In this document: one piece after another, positions 8,791 to 17,360 of the stretch
Position numbering within the stretch: position 1 is the stretch's first letter
Layout of the letters: each line of letters opens with the position of its first letter
Assembly (NCBI RefSeq): GCF_000964545.1
Contig: NZ_BBVD01000008.1
Span: forward strand, 248,001 to 312,000
Length of the DNA: 64,000 nt
Direction of reading: 5' to 3'
Source: Comamonas thiooxydans
GTDB taxonomy: Bacteria; Pseudomonadota; Gammaproteobacteria; Burkholderiales; Burkholderiaceae_C
Notes under the pieces: model-generated
Databases searched by the model: none
Seen by the model: only the letters and a program-made list of their open reading frames with translations
What the model was told of the DNA's origin: nothing
Translations under genes and position numbers: made by a program

Positions 8791-9450
8791 TTAGGCCTTG
8801 GCGCGGGGAGCACGCTTGGCTGCGGGCTTGGCCGCAACCGGCTTGGCCGTACGGGGCGTGCTGGGCTTGACGACCACGGTCTTGACCGTCTTGGTGGCTG
8901 CGGACTTGGCAGCAGGCTTCTTGGCTGCAGGCTTGGCTGCGGGTTTCTTGGCCGCAGCCTTCTTGGCAGCAGGCTTTTTCTCGACCACGGTGTTTTCCGC
9001 TGCTGCCTTTTCCACGGCCAGCTTGGCAGCCAGTTTCTTGGCGGCCACTTCTGCGGGCTTGGGCTTGGCGGCACCGATCTTCATACGCACCGGTGTCTCG
9101 CCCCAGATTTCTTCCAGGCGGTAGTACTGGCGGATGGCCGGCTGCATGATGTGGCATACAACCGAGCCGCAGTCCACGATGATCCATTCGCCGTTTTGCT
9201 CACCTTCCTGGCGGGGCACGGGAAAACCTGCTTCCTTGACGGCTTCGCGCACGCTGGAGGCAAGTGCCTTGGTCTGGCGGTTGGAAGTACCCGAAGCCAC
9301 GATCACGCGCTCGAACAGCGGGGACAGTGCTTCGGTGTTGAACACCTGGATGTCGTGGGCCTTGACGTCTTCGAGGCCGTCAACAATGGCTCGCTGGAGT
9401 TTGGTGACGTCGCGCTTGGCTGCGGAATCCGATTTGGTGGAGGTGGTCAT
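8791..9450 (-). CDS. rsfS: Ribosomal silencing factor RsfS with Lys/Ala-rich tail
   Basis: RsfS binds ribosomal protein uL14 and blocks subunit joining in starvation. Residues 1-122 form the usual domain (IVDGLEDVKAHDIQVF, VASGTSNRQTKALAS, WIIVDCGSVVCHIMQP, YYRLEEIWG). The remaining ~97 residues are an extension made of AAKKPA/AAKPA-type repeats rich in Lys, Ala and Pro, like the C-terminal domain of histone H1 and bacterial H1-like proteins. Most RsfS proteins are 105-140 residues, so the tail is an addition, likely binding rRNA or DNA by charge. The tail is in frame and ends at the rlmH start, so it is not a sequencing artefact. Confidence 0.95.
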   Translation of the reverse strand: MTTSTKSDSAAKRDVTKLQRAIVDGLEDVKAHDIQVFNTEALSPLFERVIVASGTSNRQTKALASSVREAVKEAGFPVPRQEGEQNGEWIIVDCGSVVCHIMQPAIRQYYRLEEIWGETPVRMKIGAAKPKPAEVAAKKLAAKLAVEKAAAENTVVEKKPAAKKAAAKKPAAKPAAKKPAAKSAATKTVKTVVVKPSTPRTAKPVAAKPAAKRAPRAKA

Positions 9451-9624
9451 CAGGCGATGGAATCAGTAAATGATGGGATCAATATAGCGTGTGCTGCGCC
9501 ACACCCGTATCAGGGTTGGGTTAGCGTCTGCGTTCAGGCCTCTAAGACCTGCGCTCTTCACGCATTGAAAAAGGTTGACGCGCCAGTCGATAGCGCGCAT
9601 CCAGCTATGGAAATTATAGTTTTC

Positions 9625-9668
9625 TAAAAATTTCCCTGCTGACAGGGCTTTATGCCCGATCAGCAGGG
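9625..9668 (-). terminator. Terminator after hemF
   Basis: On the minus strand a 9-bp stem (CCCTGCTGA/TCAGCAGGG) with an inner GGGC/GCCC stem is followed by AAATTTTT. It separates the yebC-purD-hemF transcript from rsfS, which then needs its own promoter in 9451-9620, where AT-rich stretches such as CTATAATTT occur. Confidence 0.8.
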
Positions 9669-9699
9669 GAATCCGGCCTGTTGGACAAAGGCCTGTGCC

Positions 9700-10653
9700 T
9701 CAGAGCCAGTCACGGCGAATCAGGAATTTCTCGAGCAGATCACGCTCAGGGGTACCCGGTGCATCCTCGCGCTGATAGCTCCAGTCCGCATGAGGCGGCA
9801 TGGACAGCAGAATGGATTCGGTGCGGCCGCCGGACTGCAGGCCGAAATGCGTGCCGCGGTCCCAGACCAGGTTGAATTCTACATAGCGACCACGGCGGTA
9901 GCGCTGGAAATCCACCTGCTGCTGCGTGTAATCCGCATTCCGGCGGCGCTCCACGATGGGCAGATAGGCCTTCAAAAAGGCATCGCCCACCGAGCGCAGC
10001 ATGGCAAAGCTCTGTTGCTGGCCCAGTTCGCTGAAATCATCGAAGAAGATGCCGCCAATGCCGCGCTGCTCGTTGCGATGCTTGAGGAAGAAGTACTCGT
10101 CGCACCATTGCTTGAAACGCGGATAGAGCTGATCGCCAAATGGCGCCAGCGCATCACGGCAGATCTGATGGAAATGCACGGCGTCTTCCTCGAAGCCGTA
10201 GACCGGCGTCAAATCCATGCCGCCGCCAAACCAGCAGGTCTTGGGCTGCCCCTCATGGCCGGCCGAAATCATGCGCACATTCATGTGCACCGTTGGCACC
10301 AAGGGACTGCGCGGATGAAATACCAGCGACACGCCCATGGCCTCGAACGGCGCACCGGCCAGTTCGGGCCGATGCTGTGTGGCCGAGGGCGGCAGTTGCG
10401 GCCCGCGCACATGCGAGAAACCGCAGCCTGCGCGCTCGAACACGCGCCCGCCCTCCATGATCTTGGTGACACCGTTGCCTTGCAGCTTTTCGCCCGGCTC
10501 CTTGTGCCAGGCGTCGGCCAGGAAACGCGCACCACCCTCGCCTTCGATGGCTTCCAGCGCCTCGGTGATGCGGGTCTGCAGACCCATGAGGTACTCACGC
10601 ACCTCGGCCGCAGGCAGCTGATCAGCCACAGAAGATGAGGATGTCTGGCTCAT
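9700..10653 (-). CDS. hemF: Oxygen-dependent coproporphyrinogen III oxidase
   Basis: 317-residue aerobic heme biosynthesis enzyme that oxidatively decarboxylates coproporphyrinogen III to protoporphyrinogen IX. Signature segments are GVSLVFHPRSPLVPTVHMNVR, CWFGGGMDLTPVYGFEED and the C-terminal RGTHFGLQSGGRTESILLSMPP. Length equals that of E. coli HemF (299) plus a short N-terminal extension. The start overlaps the purD stop by one base (TGATG), so the two are translationally coupled. A terminator follows. Confidence 0.97.
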   Translation of the reverse strand: MSQTSSSSVADQLPAAEVREYLMGLQTRITEALEAIEGEGGARFLADAWHKEPGEKLQGNGVTKIMEGGRVFERAGCGFSHVRGPQLPPSATQHRPELAGAPFEAMGVSLVFHPRSPLVPTVHMNVRMISAGHEGQPKTCWFGGGMDLTPVYGFEEDAVHFHQICRDALAPFGDQLYPRFKQWCDEYFFLKHRNEQRGIGGIFFDDFSELGQQQSFAMLRSVGDAFLKAYLPIVERRRNADYTQQQVDFQRYRRGRYVEFNLVWDRGTHFGLQSGGRTESILLSMPPHADWSYQREDAPGTPERDLLEKFLIRRDWL

Positions 10654-11945
10654 CAGTCGGCCTTCTTGACGGCACGGAAGCCGATGTCGCGACGATACTG
10701 GGCACCATCGAAATGGATGCCACGTGCCACGTCATACACCTTCTGCTGCGCCTGCTTGACACTGTCGGCCAACACGGTCACGCAGAGCACACGGCCACCG
10801 CTGGTCACGGGCTGGCCGTCATCGCCCAGCTGGGTGCCTGCATGGAAGACCATGGCATCGTCGGCTGCGGCGGGCAGACCGGTGATGACATCGCCCTTGC
10901 GCGGGTCTTCGGGGTAGCCGGCAGCAGCCATGACCACGCCCAATGCGGTACGGCGGTCCCACTGCAGCTCCAGCTGGTCGAGCCTGCCTTCGCAGGCTGC
11001 CAGCATCACATCCACCAGATCGCTCTTGAGACGCATCATGATGGGCTGGGTTTCCGGATCGCCCATGCGGCAGTTGAACTCCAGCGTCTTGGGGTGACCT
11101 GCCTTGTCGATCATCAGACCTGCGTACAGGAAGCCGGTATAGGGCACACCGTCTTTTTCCATGCCACGGATGGTGGGCAGAATGATTTCGCGCATGGCGC
11201 GGGCATGCACATCGGCGGTCACCACAGGGGCCGGCGAATAAGCGCCCATGCCGCCGGTGTTGGGGCCCTGGTCGCCATCCTTGAGACGCTTGTGGTCCTG
11301 GCTGGTCGCCAGTGCCAGCACGTTCTTGCCGTCGCACAGCACGATGAAGCTGGCTTCCTCGCCGTCGAGGAATTCCTCGATCACGACGCGTGCACCGCCT
11401 TCGTTGTGCTGCACACCGTATTTGTTGTCCACCAGCATGAAGTCCACGGCGTCATGGGCCTCCTGCAGCGACATGGCAACCACCACGCCCTTGCCTGCAG
11501 CCAGGCCGTCGGCCTTGATGACAATGGGCGCACCGAGGCGATCCACATAGGCATGGGCAGCAACCGGGTCGGTGAAGGTTTCATATTGCGCCGTGGGGAT
11601 GCTGTGGCGCGCCATGAAGTCCTTGGAAAAGGCCTTGGACGACTCCAGCTGGGCTGCCATCTTGGTCGGGCCGAAGACCTTGAGTCCGTGGGCTCGGAAC
11701 TCATCGACCACGCCAGCCGCCAGCGGAGCCTCGGGCCCCACGACGGTCACGGCAATCTTTTCCGCCTGGGCCCATTCGCGCAGAGCCTTCACATCGGTGA
11801 TGTCGAGGTTCTCCAGCTTGCCGCCAGCCAGGGCAGTGCCACCGTTACCGGGAGCCACATAGACCTTGGTCGCCTTGGGCGATTCGGCCAACTTCCACGC
11901 CAGAGCGTGCTCACGGCCACCGCCGCCAATCACAAGAATTTTCAT
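10653..11945 (-). CDS. purD: Phosphoribosylamine-glycine ligase
   Basis: GAR synthetase, the second step of de novo purine synthesis, joining glycine to phosphoribosylamine with ATP. 430 residues, full family length, with the N-terminal domain MKILVIGGGGREHALAWKL, ATP-grasp segments (KADGLAAGKGVVVA, VIEEFLDGEEASF) and FNCRMGDPETQPIMMRL near the metal site. It overlaps yebC by four bases upstream and hemF by one base downstream, forming a compact three-gene unit. Confidence 0.98.
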   Translation of the reverse strand: MKILVIGGGGREHALAWKLAESPKATKVYVAPGNGGTALAGGKLENLDITDVKALREWAQAEKIAVTVVGPEAPLAAGVVDEFRAHGLKVFGPTKMAAQLESSKAFSKDFMARHSIPTAQYETFTDPVAAHAYVDRLGAPIVIKADGLAAGKGVVVAMSLQEAHDAVDFMLVDNKYGVQHNEGGARVVIEEFLDGEEASFIVLCDGKNVLALATSQDHKRLKDGDQGPNTGGMGAYSPAPVVTADVHARAMREIILPTIRGMEKDGVPYTGFLYAGLMIDKAGHPKTLEFNCRMGDPETQPIMMRLKSDLVDVMLAACEGRLDQLELQWDRRTALGVVMAAAGYPEDPRKGDVITGLPAAADDAMVFHAGTQLGDDGQPVTSGGRVLCVTVLADSVKQAQQKVYDVARGIHFDGAQYRRDIGFRAVKKAD

Positions 11946-12661
11946 AGTTCTGCGTTGTGGTAGACGTCCTGAACGTCATCCAAGTCTTCAATCATGTCCA
12001 GCAGCTTCTGCATGCGAGCTGCATCATCGCCTTCGAGAGCGATTGTATTTTCGGGGCGCATGGTCACCTCGGCCATGTCGGCGGTAAAGCCGGCGGCCTG
12101 CAGTGCGTCACGCACGGCTTCAAAGTCGCCGGGGGCCGTCAGCACCTCGATGCCACCTTCGTCATCGGTAATCACATCGTCGGCACCGGCCTCCAGCGCG
12201 ATCTCCATGACTTTTTCTTCGTCCGTGCCGGGGGCGAACATGATCTGCCCCACATGCTTGAACTGGAAGGCCACCGAGCCTTCGGTGCCCATATTGCCAC
12301 CGTACTTGCTGAATGCATGGCGAACATCGGCCACCGTACGTACGCGATTGTCCGTCATTGTGTCCACAATGATGGCCGCGCCGCCGATGCCATAGCCTTC
12401 GTAACGGATTTCCTCGTAGGTCACGCCGTCGAGGTTACCCGTGGCCTTGTCGATATTGCGCTTGATATTGTCGGCCGGCATATTGGCGGCCTTGGCCTTG
12501 TCCACCGCCAGACGCAGACGCGGGTTGGCGCTCAGATCGCCGCCGCCTTGGCGGGCTGCGACCATGATTTCACGAATGATGCGCGTCCAGATGCGGCCAC
12601 GTTTTTCATCCTGACGACCCTTGCGGTGCTGGATGTTGGCCCATTTGCTGTGTCCTGCCAC
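11942..12661 (-). CDS. yebC: YebC/PmpR-family protein (translation activator/regulator)
   Basis: 239-residue member of the YebC family, described as transcriptional regulators (PmpR) and more recently as helpers of ribosomes stalled on proline runs (TACO1/YebC). The sequence MAGHSKWANIQHRKGRQDEKRGRIWTR at the start and the GGGDLSANPRLRLAVDKAKAANMP block are typical of the YebC_I type. First gene of the yebC-purD-hemF unit; the promoter lies in the short region shared with the divergent ATPase gene. A second family member is at 25637-26341. Confidence 0.95.
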   Translation of the reverse strand: MAGHSKWANIQHRKGRQDEKRGRIWTRIIREIMVAARQGGGDLSANPRLRLAVDKAKAANMPADNIKRNIDKATGNLDGVTYEEIRYEGYGIGGAAIIVDTMTDNRVRTVADVRHAFSKYGGNMGTEGSVAFQFKHVGQIMFAPGTDEEKVMEIALEAGADDVITDDEGGIEVLTAPGDFEAVRDALQAAGFTADMAEVTMRPENTIALEGDDAARMQKLLDMIEDLDDVQDVYHNAEL

Positions 12662-12742
12662 AGGGAATCCTTTGATATTTGATTTAACCTAGCGGGAGCG
12701 ATTTTACTTTTGACTGCATGCCCCCCCCAGAGGAAACCCGAA

Positions 12743-14278
12743 ATGGCTTCACCCCTTTTGATTGCCCAGCACTCTGCCACAGAATGTGTACTGCTGCCCG
12801 GACTGGCCAATCGGCATGGCCTGATCACCGGTGCCACCGGCACCGGCAAGACCGTCACGCTGCAAAAACTGGCCGAAAGCTTCTCGCAGATAGGCGTGCC
12901 GGTCTTCATGGCCGACGTCAAAGGAGACCTGAGCGGTATCAGCCAGGCCGGCAAGATAGGCGACAAGCTGGCCGCCTCGCTCAAGGAGCGCGGCCTGGAC
13001 CTGCCCCGGCCCCTGGCCTGCCCCGCCACGCTGTGGGATGTGTTCGGCGAGCAGGGCCATCCCGTGCGCGCCACCATCTCGGACATGGGCCCTCTGCTCA
13101 TAGGCCGCATGCTGAATCTGAACGAGACCCAGATGGGCGTGCTCAATCTGGTGTTCAAGATCGCCGACGACAACGGCATGCTGCTGCTGGACCTCAAGGA
13201 TCTGCGCGCCATGCTGAACTTCGTGGGCGACAACGCCAAGCAGTTCACCACCCAGTACGGCAACATCAGCTCGGCCAGCGTGGGAGCCATACAGCGCGGA
13301 CTGCTGACCATCGAAAGCCAGGGCGGCGACAAGTTCTTTGGCGAGCCCATGCTCGACATCAACGATCTGATGCAGACCGACGCCAACGGCATGGGCGTGG
13401 TCAATGTGCTGGCGGCGGACAAGCTGATGAACGCGCCGCGCCTGTACTCGACTTTTTTGCTCTGGCTTCTGTCCGAGCTGTTCGAGCAATTGCCGGAAAT
13501 CGGCGACCCCGAGAAGCCCAAGCTGGTGTTTTTCTTTGACGAGGCTCACCTGCTGTTCAACGATGCGCCCAAGGTACTGATCGAGCGCATCGAGCTGGTC
13601 GTGCGCCTGGTGCGCTCCAAGGGCGTGGGCGTGTACTTCGTCACCCAGAACCCGCTGGACGTTCCCGACAGCGTGCTTGGGCAGCTGGGCAACCGCGTGC
13701 AGCATGCCTTGCGCGCCTTCACCCCGCGCGACCAGAAGGCCGTGGCCTCGGCAGCCTCCACCATGCGCCCCAATCCCGGCCTGGACATTGCCGCAGCCAT
13801 CACCGAGCTGGCCGTGGGCGAGGCCCTGGTCAGCTTCCTCGACGAAAAAGGCCGCCCCAGCGTAACCGAGCGCGTGTTCGTGATCCCGCCCGGCAGCCAG
13901 CTCGGCCCCATCACGGCCGAGCAGCGCAAGGCGCTGATCGATGGCTCCCTGGTCGCTGGTGTCTACGAGAAAGCCGTAGACCGCGAATCCGCCTTCGAGA
14001 TATTGCGCGACCGCACTGCGAGCGCCACGCCTGCCAAGCCCGGTGACGCCCCTGCCGCTGCCGCTGCGGCAGGCTCGACCCAGCAAGCCAGCGCCACAGA
14101 CTCCATGATGGACGGACTCAAGGAGCTGCTGTTCGGTCGCACCGGCCCGCGCGGCGGCCAGCACGACGGCCTGGTGCAGACCATGGCCAAGTCCACGGTG
14201 CGCACCGTGGGCAACAGCCTGGGCAAGGAAATCCTGCGCGGCGTGTTGGGCGGCATTCTGGGCAACAAGAAACGCTGA
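12743..14278 (+). CDS. HerA-type helicase/ATPase (DUF853, YjgR family)
   Basis: 511-residue P-loop ATPase of the FtsK-HerA superfamily, close to E. coli YjgR, whose function is not established. Walker A is GATGTGKTVT (about residue 30), Walker B is KLVFFFDEAHLLF, with the arginine-finger region RVQHALRAFTPRDQKAV. A C-terminal low-complexity Ala linker (PAAAAAAGSTQQAS) leads to a short helical tail. The ATG at 12743 follows an AGAGGA site and is preferred over a start 33 bases upstream. Followed immediately by a strong terminator, so monocistronic. Confidence 0.9.
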   Translation: MASPLLIAQHSATECVLLPGLANRHGLITGATGTGKTVTLQKLAESFSQIGVPVFMADVKGDLSGISQAGKIGDKLAASLKERGLDLPRPLACPATLWDVFGEQGHPVRATISDMGPLLIGRMLNLNETQMGVLNLVFKIADDNGMLLLDLKDLRAMLNFVGDNAKQFTTQYGNISSASVGAIQRGLLTIESQGGDKFFGEPMLDINDLMQTDANGMGVVNVLAADKLMNAPRLYSTFLLWLLSELFEQLPEIGDPEKPKLVFFFDEAHLLFNDAPKVLIERIELVVRLVRSKGVGVYFVTQNPLDVPDSVLGQLGNRVQHALRAFTPRDQKAVASAASTMRPNPGLDIAAAITELAVGEALVSFLDEKGRPSVTERVFVIPPGSQLGPITAEQRKALIDGSLVAGVYEKAVDRESAFEILRDRTASATPAKPGDAPAAAAAAGSTQQASATDSMMDGLKELLFGRTGPRGGQHDGLVQTMAKSTVRTVGNSLGKEILRGVLGGILGNKKR

Positions 14279-14303
14279 GCGCTAAACCACGCCCCGCTCC
14301 CAA

Positions 14304-14326
14304 GGCCTGCTTCAGCAGGCCTTTTT
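14304..14326 (+). terminator. Terminator after the HerA-type ATPase gene
   Basis: GGCCTGC, TTCA loop, GCAGGCC, then five T residues. Confidence 0.88.
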
Positions 14327-14532
14327 CATGGCCGCAGCAGAGAAAATCCTCAAGGCCGCACTCATTATGTCGATACATAATAAATCCAGCTCCTGGTGCC
14401 TGCCGCCAGTCTCCTGGAACGGTGCTGTGCCTGCACAGCCGCTTCTTTCTCTACGCTAACCACGCTGCCCGGTCTTGCCGCAGACCACCAGTTCGCTCCG
14501 GCCAGGCAGTGCTTTTGCAATATTTTCAGCCA

Positions 14533-16107
14533 ATGCAATTCAATCAATGGCGTGTCTCCACCAAGCTGTGGTGCACTTTGGGCGGGCTTCTGACCATGAT
14601 GCTGGCCGTCTCGCTCTGGAACCAGCACTCGTCCACCCAGGCCCTGCAGACCGGCATGCAGACCCTGGCCGACTATGACAATCGCATCAACCTCGCCCTG
14701 CAGTGGAAAGGTGCGACCGAGACCACGGGCGAGCGCGTGCTCACCAGCAATATGACCACCGACGAGGCGCTGACCCAGCGCATGGACGAGCGTGTCAGCG
14801 AAGGCGTGGCCGTCAATGGGGCGCTGCAGGCACAGGTCATCAAACTGGCTCAAAGCGATGCCGACAAGGCCGCCCTGCAAAAGATCGCAGCCGTGCGTGC
14901 CGAGGTTCTGGCGCTGAACAAGCAGGCGCGCGAGATCAAGCTGACCGGCGATATCGAAGCCATGCGCGACTTCATCCGCCAGCAATATCTGGGTGCCATT
15001 GGCCGCTACGCCGATTCGCTGCAGGACTTTGTGAAGCTGCAGGAGCATCAGCGCGACGCCGCCAGCCTTCAGTTGCAGCAAGATCAGCAAAAAGCGATCT
15101 GGCTGTCCTGGGTGGCTCAGGCCCTGGTGCTGACGGCCGCTCTGGGCCTGGCGCTGGCCCTCACCCGCTCCATCACCCAGCCTCTGAACGAAGCCGTGGA
15201 GCTGACCCAGGCCATTGCACAGGGCGATCTCACGGTCACCGCAGGCAACGACCGCCATGACGAGTTCGGCCACCTGCTGAGCTCCGTCTCGACCATGGCT
15301 GCCCAACTGCGCAGCCTGGTGGCCGATGTACGCACCAGCGTGCACTCCATCAGCACCGCCTCGGCCGAAATCGCCACCGGCAACCACGATCTGTCCGCAC
15401 GCACCGAGCAGACCGCCGCCAATCTTGAGGAAACCGCAGCCAGCATGGAGCAGCTGACCGCCACCGTCGCCCAGGCCTCGGACACCGCGCGCCAGGCCAA
15501 CCATCTGGCAGGCAATGCCGCACAGGTGGCCCAGCGTGGCGGCCATGTGGTGCAGTCCGTGGTCAGCAGCATGGGACGCATCAGCGACAGCGCGCACCGA
15601 ATCTCCGACATCATCGGCGTGATCGACTCCATCGCCTTCCAGACCAATATCCTGGCCCTCAACGCGGCTGTCGAAGCCGCGCGCGCCGGCGAGCAAGGCC
15701 GAGGCTTTGCCGTGGTCGCCGGCGAGGTGCGCGCCCTGGCCCACCGCAGTGCCGAGGCCGCCAAGGAGATCAAGGCGCTCATCACCACCTCCGTGGACGC
15801 CGCCCAGGAAGGCGCAGACCAGGTCTCCCAGGCAGGCCGCGTGATGGAAGAAATCGTCAGCAGCGTCAGCAAGGTCTCGGACATGATTGGCGAGATCAGT
15901 GCCTCGGCCACGGAACAGCATGACGGTATCAGCCAGGTCAACCAGGCCGTGACCAACCTGGATCAGATGACGCAGCAAAATGCAGCCCTGGTCGAGGAAT
16001 CCACGGCTGCCGCCGTCTCTCTGAGCGACCAGGCCCAGCGCCTGACCGGCATGGTGGCCGTGTTCAAGGTCCATACCGCAGACAGAGCGCCGGCCCTGAC
16101 TGCCTGA
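14533..16107 (+). CDS. Methyl-accepting chemotaxis protein
   Basis: 524-residue transmembrane chemoreceptor. TM1 is residues about 11-29, followed by a ~155-residue periplasmic four-helix-bundle-like ligand domain, TM2 about 187-209, HAMP (TRSITQPLNEAVELTQAIAQ), and a cytoplasmic coiled-coil hairpin with the CheA/CheW-binding tip (SIAFQTNILALNAAVEAARA). It has no C-terminal pentapeptide for CheR/CheB, ending in APALTA, unlike the receptor at 36573. The ATG at 14533 puts TM1 at the N-terminus; the ribosome site is weak. No ligand can be inferred; no che genes are nearby. Confidence 0.93.
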   Translation: MQFNQWRVSTKLWCTLGGLLTMMLAVSLWNQHSSTQALQTGMQTLADYDNRINLALQWKGATETTGERVLTSNMTTDEALTQRMDERVSEGVAVNGALQAQVIKLAQSDADKAALQKIAAVRAEVLALNKQAREIKLTGDIEAMRDFIRQQYLGAIGRYADSLQDFVKLQEHQRDAASLQLQQDQQKAIWLSWVAQALVLTAALGLALALTRSITQPLNEAVELTQAIAQGDLTVTAGNDRHDEFGHLLSSVSTMAAQLRSLVADVRTSVHSISTASAEIATGNHDLSARTEQTAANLEETAASMEQLTATVAQASDTARQANHLAGNAAQVAQRGGHVVQSVVSSMGRISDSAHRISDIIGVIDSIAFQTNILALNAAVEAARAGEQGRGFAVVAGEVRALAHRSAEAAKEIKALITTSVDAAQEGADQVSQAGRVMEEIVSSVSKVSDMIGEISASATEQHDGISQVNQAVTNLDQMTQQNAALVEESTAAAVSLSDQAQRLTGMVAVFKVHTADRAPALTA

Positions 16108-16157
16108 TCCTGGTTGAAGTTGCTGGAACACAGCATCTGCCTTTTCACCAGCTTCTC

Positions 16158-16197
16158 TGCCAGCCGCTCCATTGCACCCAGGAGGGAACGGCTGGCA
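16158..16197. repeat. Inverted repeat downstream of the chemoreceptor gene
   Basis: TGCCAGCCG at 16158-16166 pairs perfectly with CGGCTGGCA at 16189-16197, and CTCC/GGAG can extend the stem inward. There is no T-run, so it is not a classical intrinsic terminator, though it could protect or end the mRNA. Confidence 0.6.
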
Positions 16198-16281
16198 CCG
16201 CAGGTTTGACCCAGACCGGTTTTTCTGTCTGCAGTCGCAAGTGTGACTGGCGCGGCCTACGCAGCAAGACACCATGCCGGC

Positions 16282-17178
16282 ATGCCCCATACCTCTGACG
16301 ACACCTTGCTGACCGCCGGTCTGAGCAGCTTTCGCCTGGACCTGGTCGACCATATCGCCCATCTGGTGCTCAACCGCCCCGATGCCTTCAACACCCTGAA
16401 TCCCAGGTTCTGGCAGGAGCTGGACCTGGTGCTGGACACACTGCAGCGCAGCGGCCAGTCGCGCGCGCTGGTGATCAGCAGCACGGGCAAGCATTTTTGC
16501 GCCGGCATGGCACTCGAGACCTTTGCCGACCCCGACTTTGCGCCCAACGACCGCACGCCCGAGGGCCGCGCAGCCATCATCGACACCCTGGCCCAGTTGC
16601 AGTCCACCTTCAACAAGATCGAAGCCCTGCGCATGCCCGTGATCTGTGCCATTCAGGGCGCCTGCGTGGGTGGTGGGCTGGATCTGGTGGCCACTGCCTG
16701 CATACGCTATGCCAGCGCCGAGTCCTTTTTCTGCGTGCAGGAGATCAATATCGGCATGACCGCCGACCTGGGCAGCCTGCAGCGCCTGCCCAAGCTGATG
16801 CCGCTGGGCATCGTCAAGGAGCTGGCCTACACCGGCCGCCGCATGACTGCACAGGAGGCCGCCAGCCACGGTCTGGTCAACGCCGTCTACGACACGCCCG
16901 AAGCTACCGTCACAGCAGCTCTCGCCTGCGCGCGCGAAATTGCGGCCAAGCCGCCCGTGGCCATCTGGGGCAGCAAGCAGGTGATCAATTACGCGCGCGA
17001 CCACAGCGTGAGCGACTCGCTGCAGCAAATGGGCTGGGTGCAGAGCGGTATCTGGAGCAACCGCCATGTCATGGAGGCCGTGAGTGCCATGCAGGCCAAG
17101 CGCGCCGGCGACTTCCCCCCGCTGGAGCCGCTGCAGGCGTTTGCACCAGCGCTGCCCCAAGCGGGCAATCGCTCCTGA
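16282..17178 (+). CDS. Crotonase, delta3,5-delta2,4-dienoyl-CoA isomerase-like
   Basis: 298-residue enoyl-CoA hydratase/isomerase superfamily enzyme. The oxyanion-hole motifs are KHFCAGMAL and CVGGGLDL. The acidic residues match those of eukaryotic ECH1 rather than hydratases: Asp in GGGLD, Glu in VQEINIG and Asp in TADLGSLQRLPK correspond to Asp176, Glu196 and Asp204 of the rat enzyme. It probably shifts conjugated double bonds during beta-oxidation of polyunsaturated acids, or acts on a related aromatic/terpenoid CoA ester. The ATG at 16282 is chosen over a GTG 39 bases upstream; the ribosome site is weak in both cases. Confidence 0.88.
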   Translation: MPHTSDDTLLTAGLSSFRLDLVDHIAHLVLNRPDAFNTLNPRFWQELDLVLDTLQRSGQSRALVISSTGKHFCAGMALETFADPDFAPNDRTPEGRAAIIDTLAQLQSTFNKIEALRMPVICAIQGACVGGGLDLVATACIRYASAESFFCVQEINIGMTADLGSLQRLPKLMPLGIVKELAYTGRRMTAQEAASHGLVNAVYDTPEATVTAALACAREIAAKPPVAIWGSKQVINYARDHSVSDSLQQMGWVQSGIWSNRHVMEAVSAMQAKRAGDFPPLEPLQAFAPALPQAGNRS

Positions 17179-17360
17179 TTAGATAGCAACCAGCCCTTTT
17201 CAAAAAAAGGGCCGCATGCTACCCCTACTCTTGTTTGCCTATCTTTTCGATGCGCTGCAGCACACCATCGAAGTGTCGATGAGCTGCAACGCAGCAATTC
17301 GGGTTGAAGTGGACCATGCCCCGCTATCATGGATCAGTCACCACCCCAGCCTGTCTTGCC

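Noticed and set aside
8296..9627. A 443-codon plus-strand frame opposite rlmH and rsfS
   Set aside because: Its Gly/Leu/Cys-rich repeats are the complement of the AAKKPA tail of rsfS.
14365..17160. A 931-codon open frame on the minus strand opposite the chemoreceptor and crotonase genes
   Set aside because: It is antisense to two well-supported genes, has Gly/His-rich low-complexity composition and no family features; such frames arise from GC-biased third positions.
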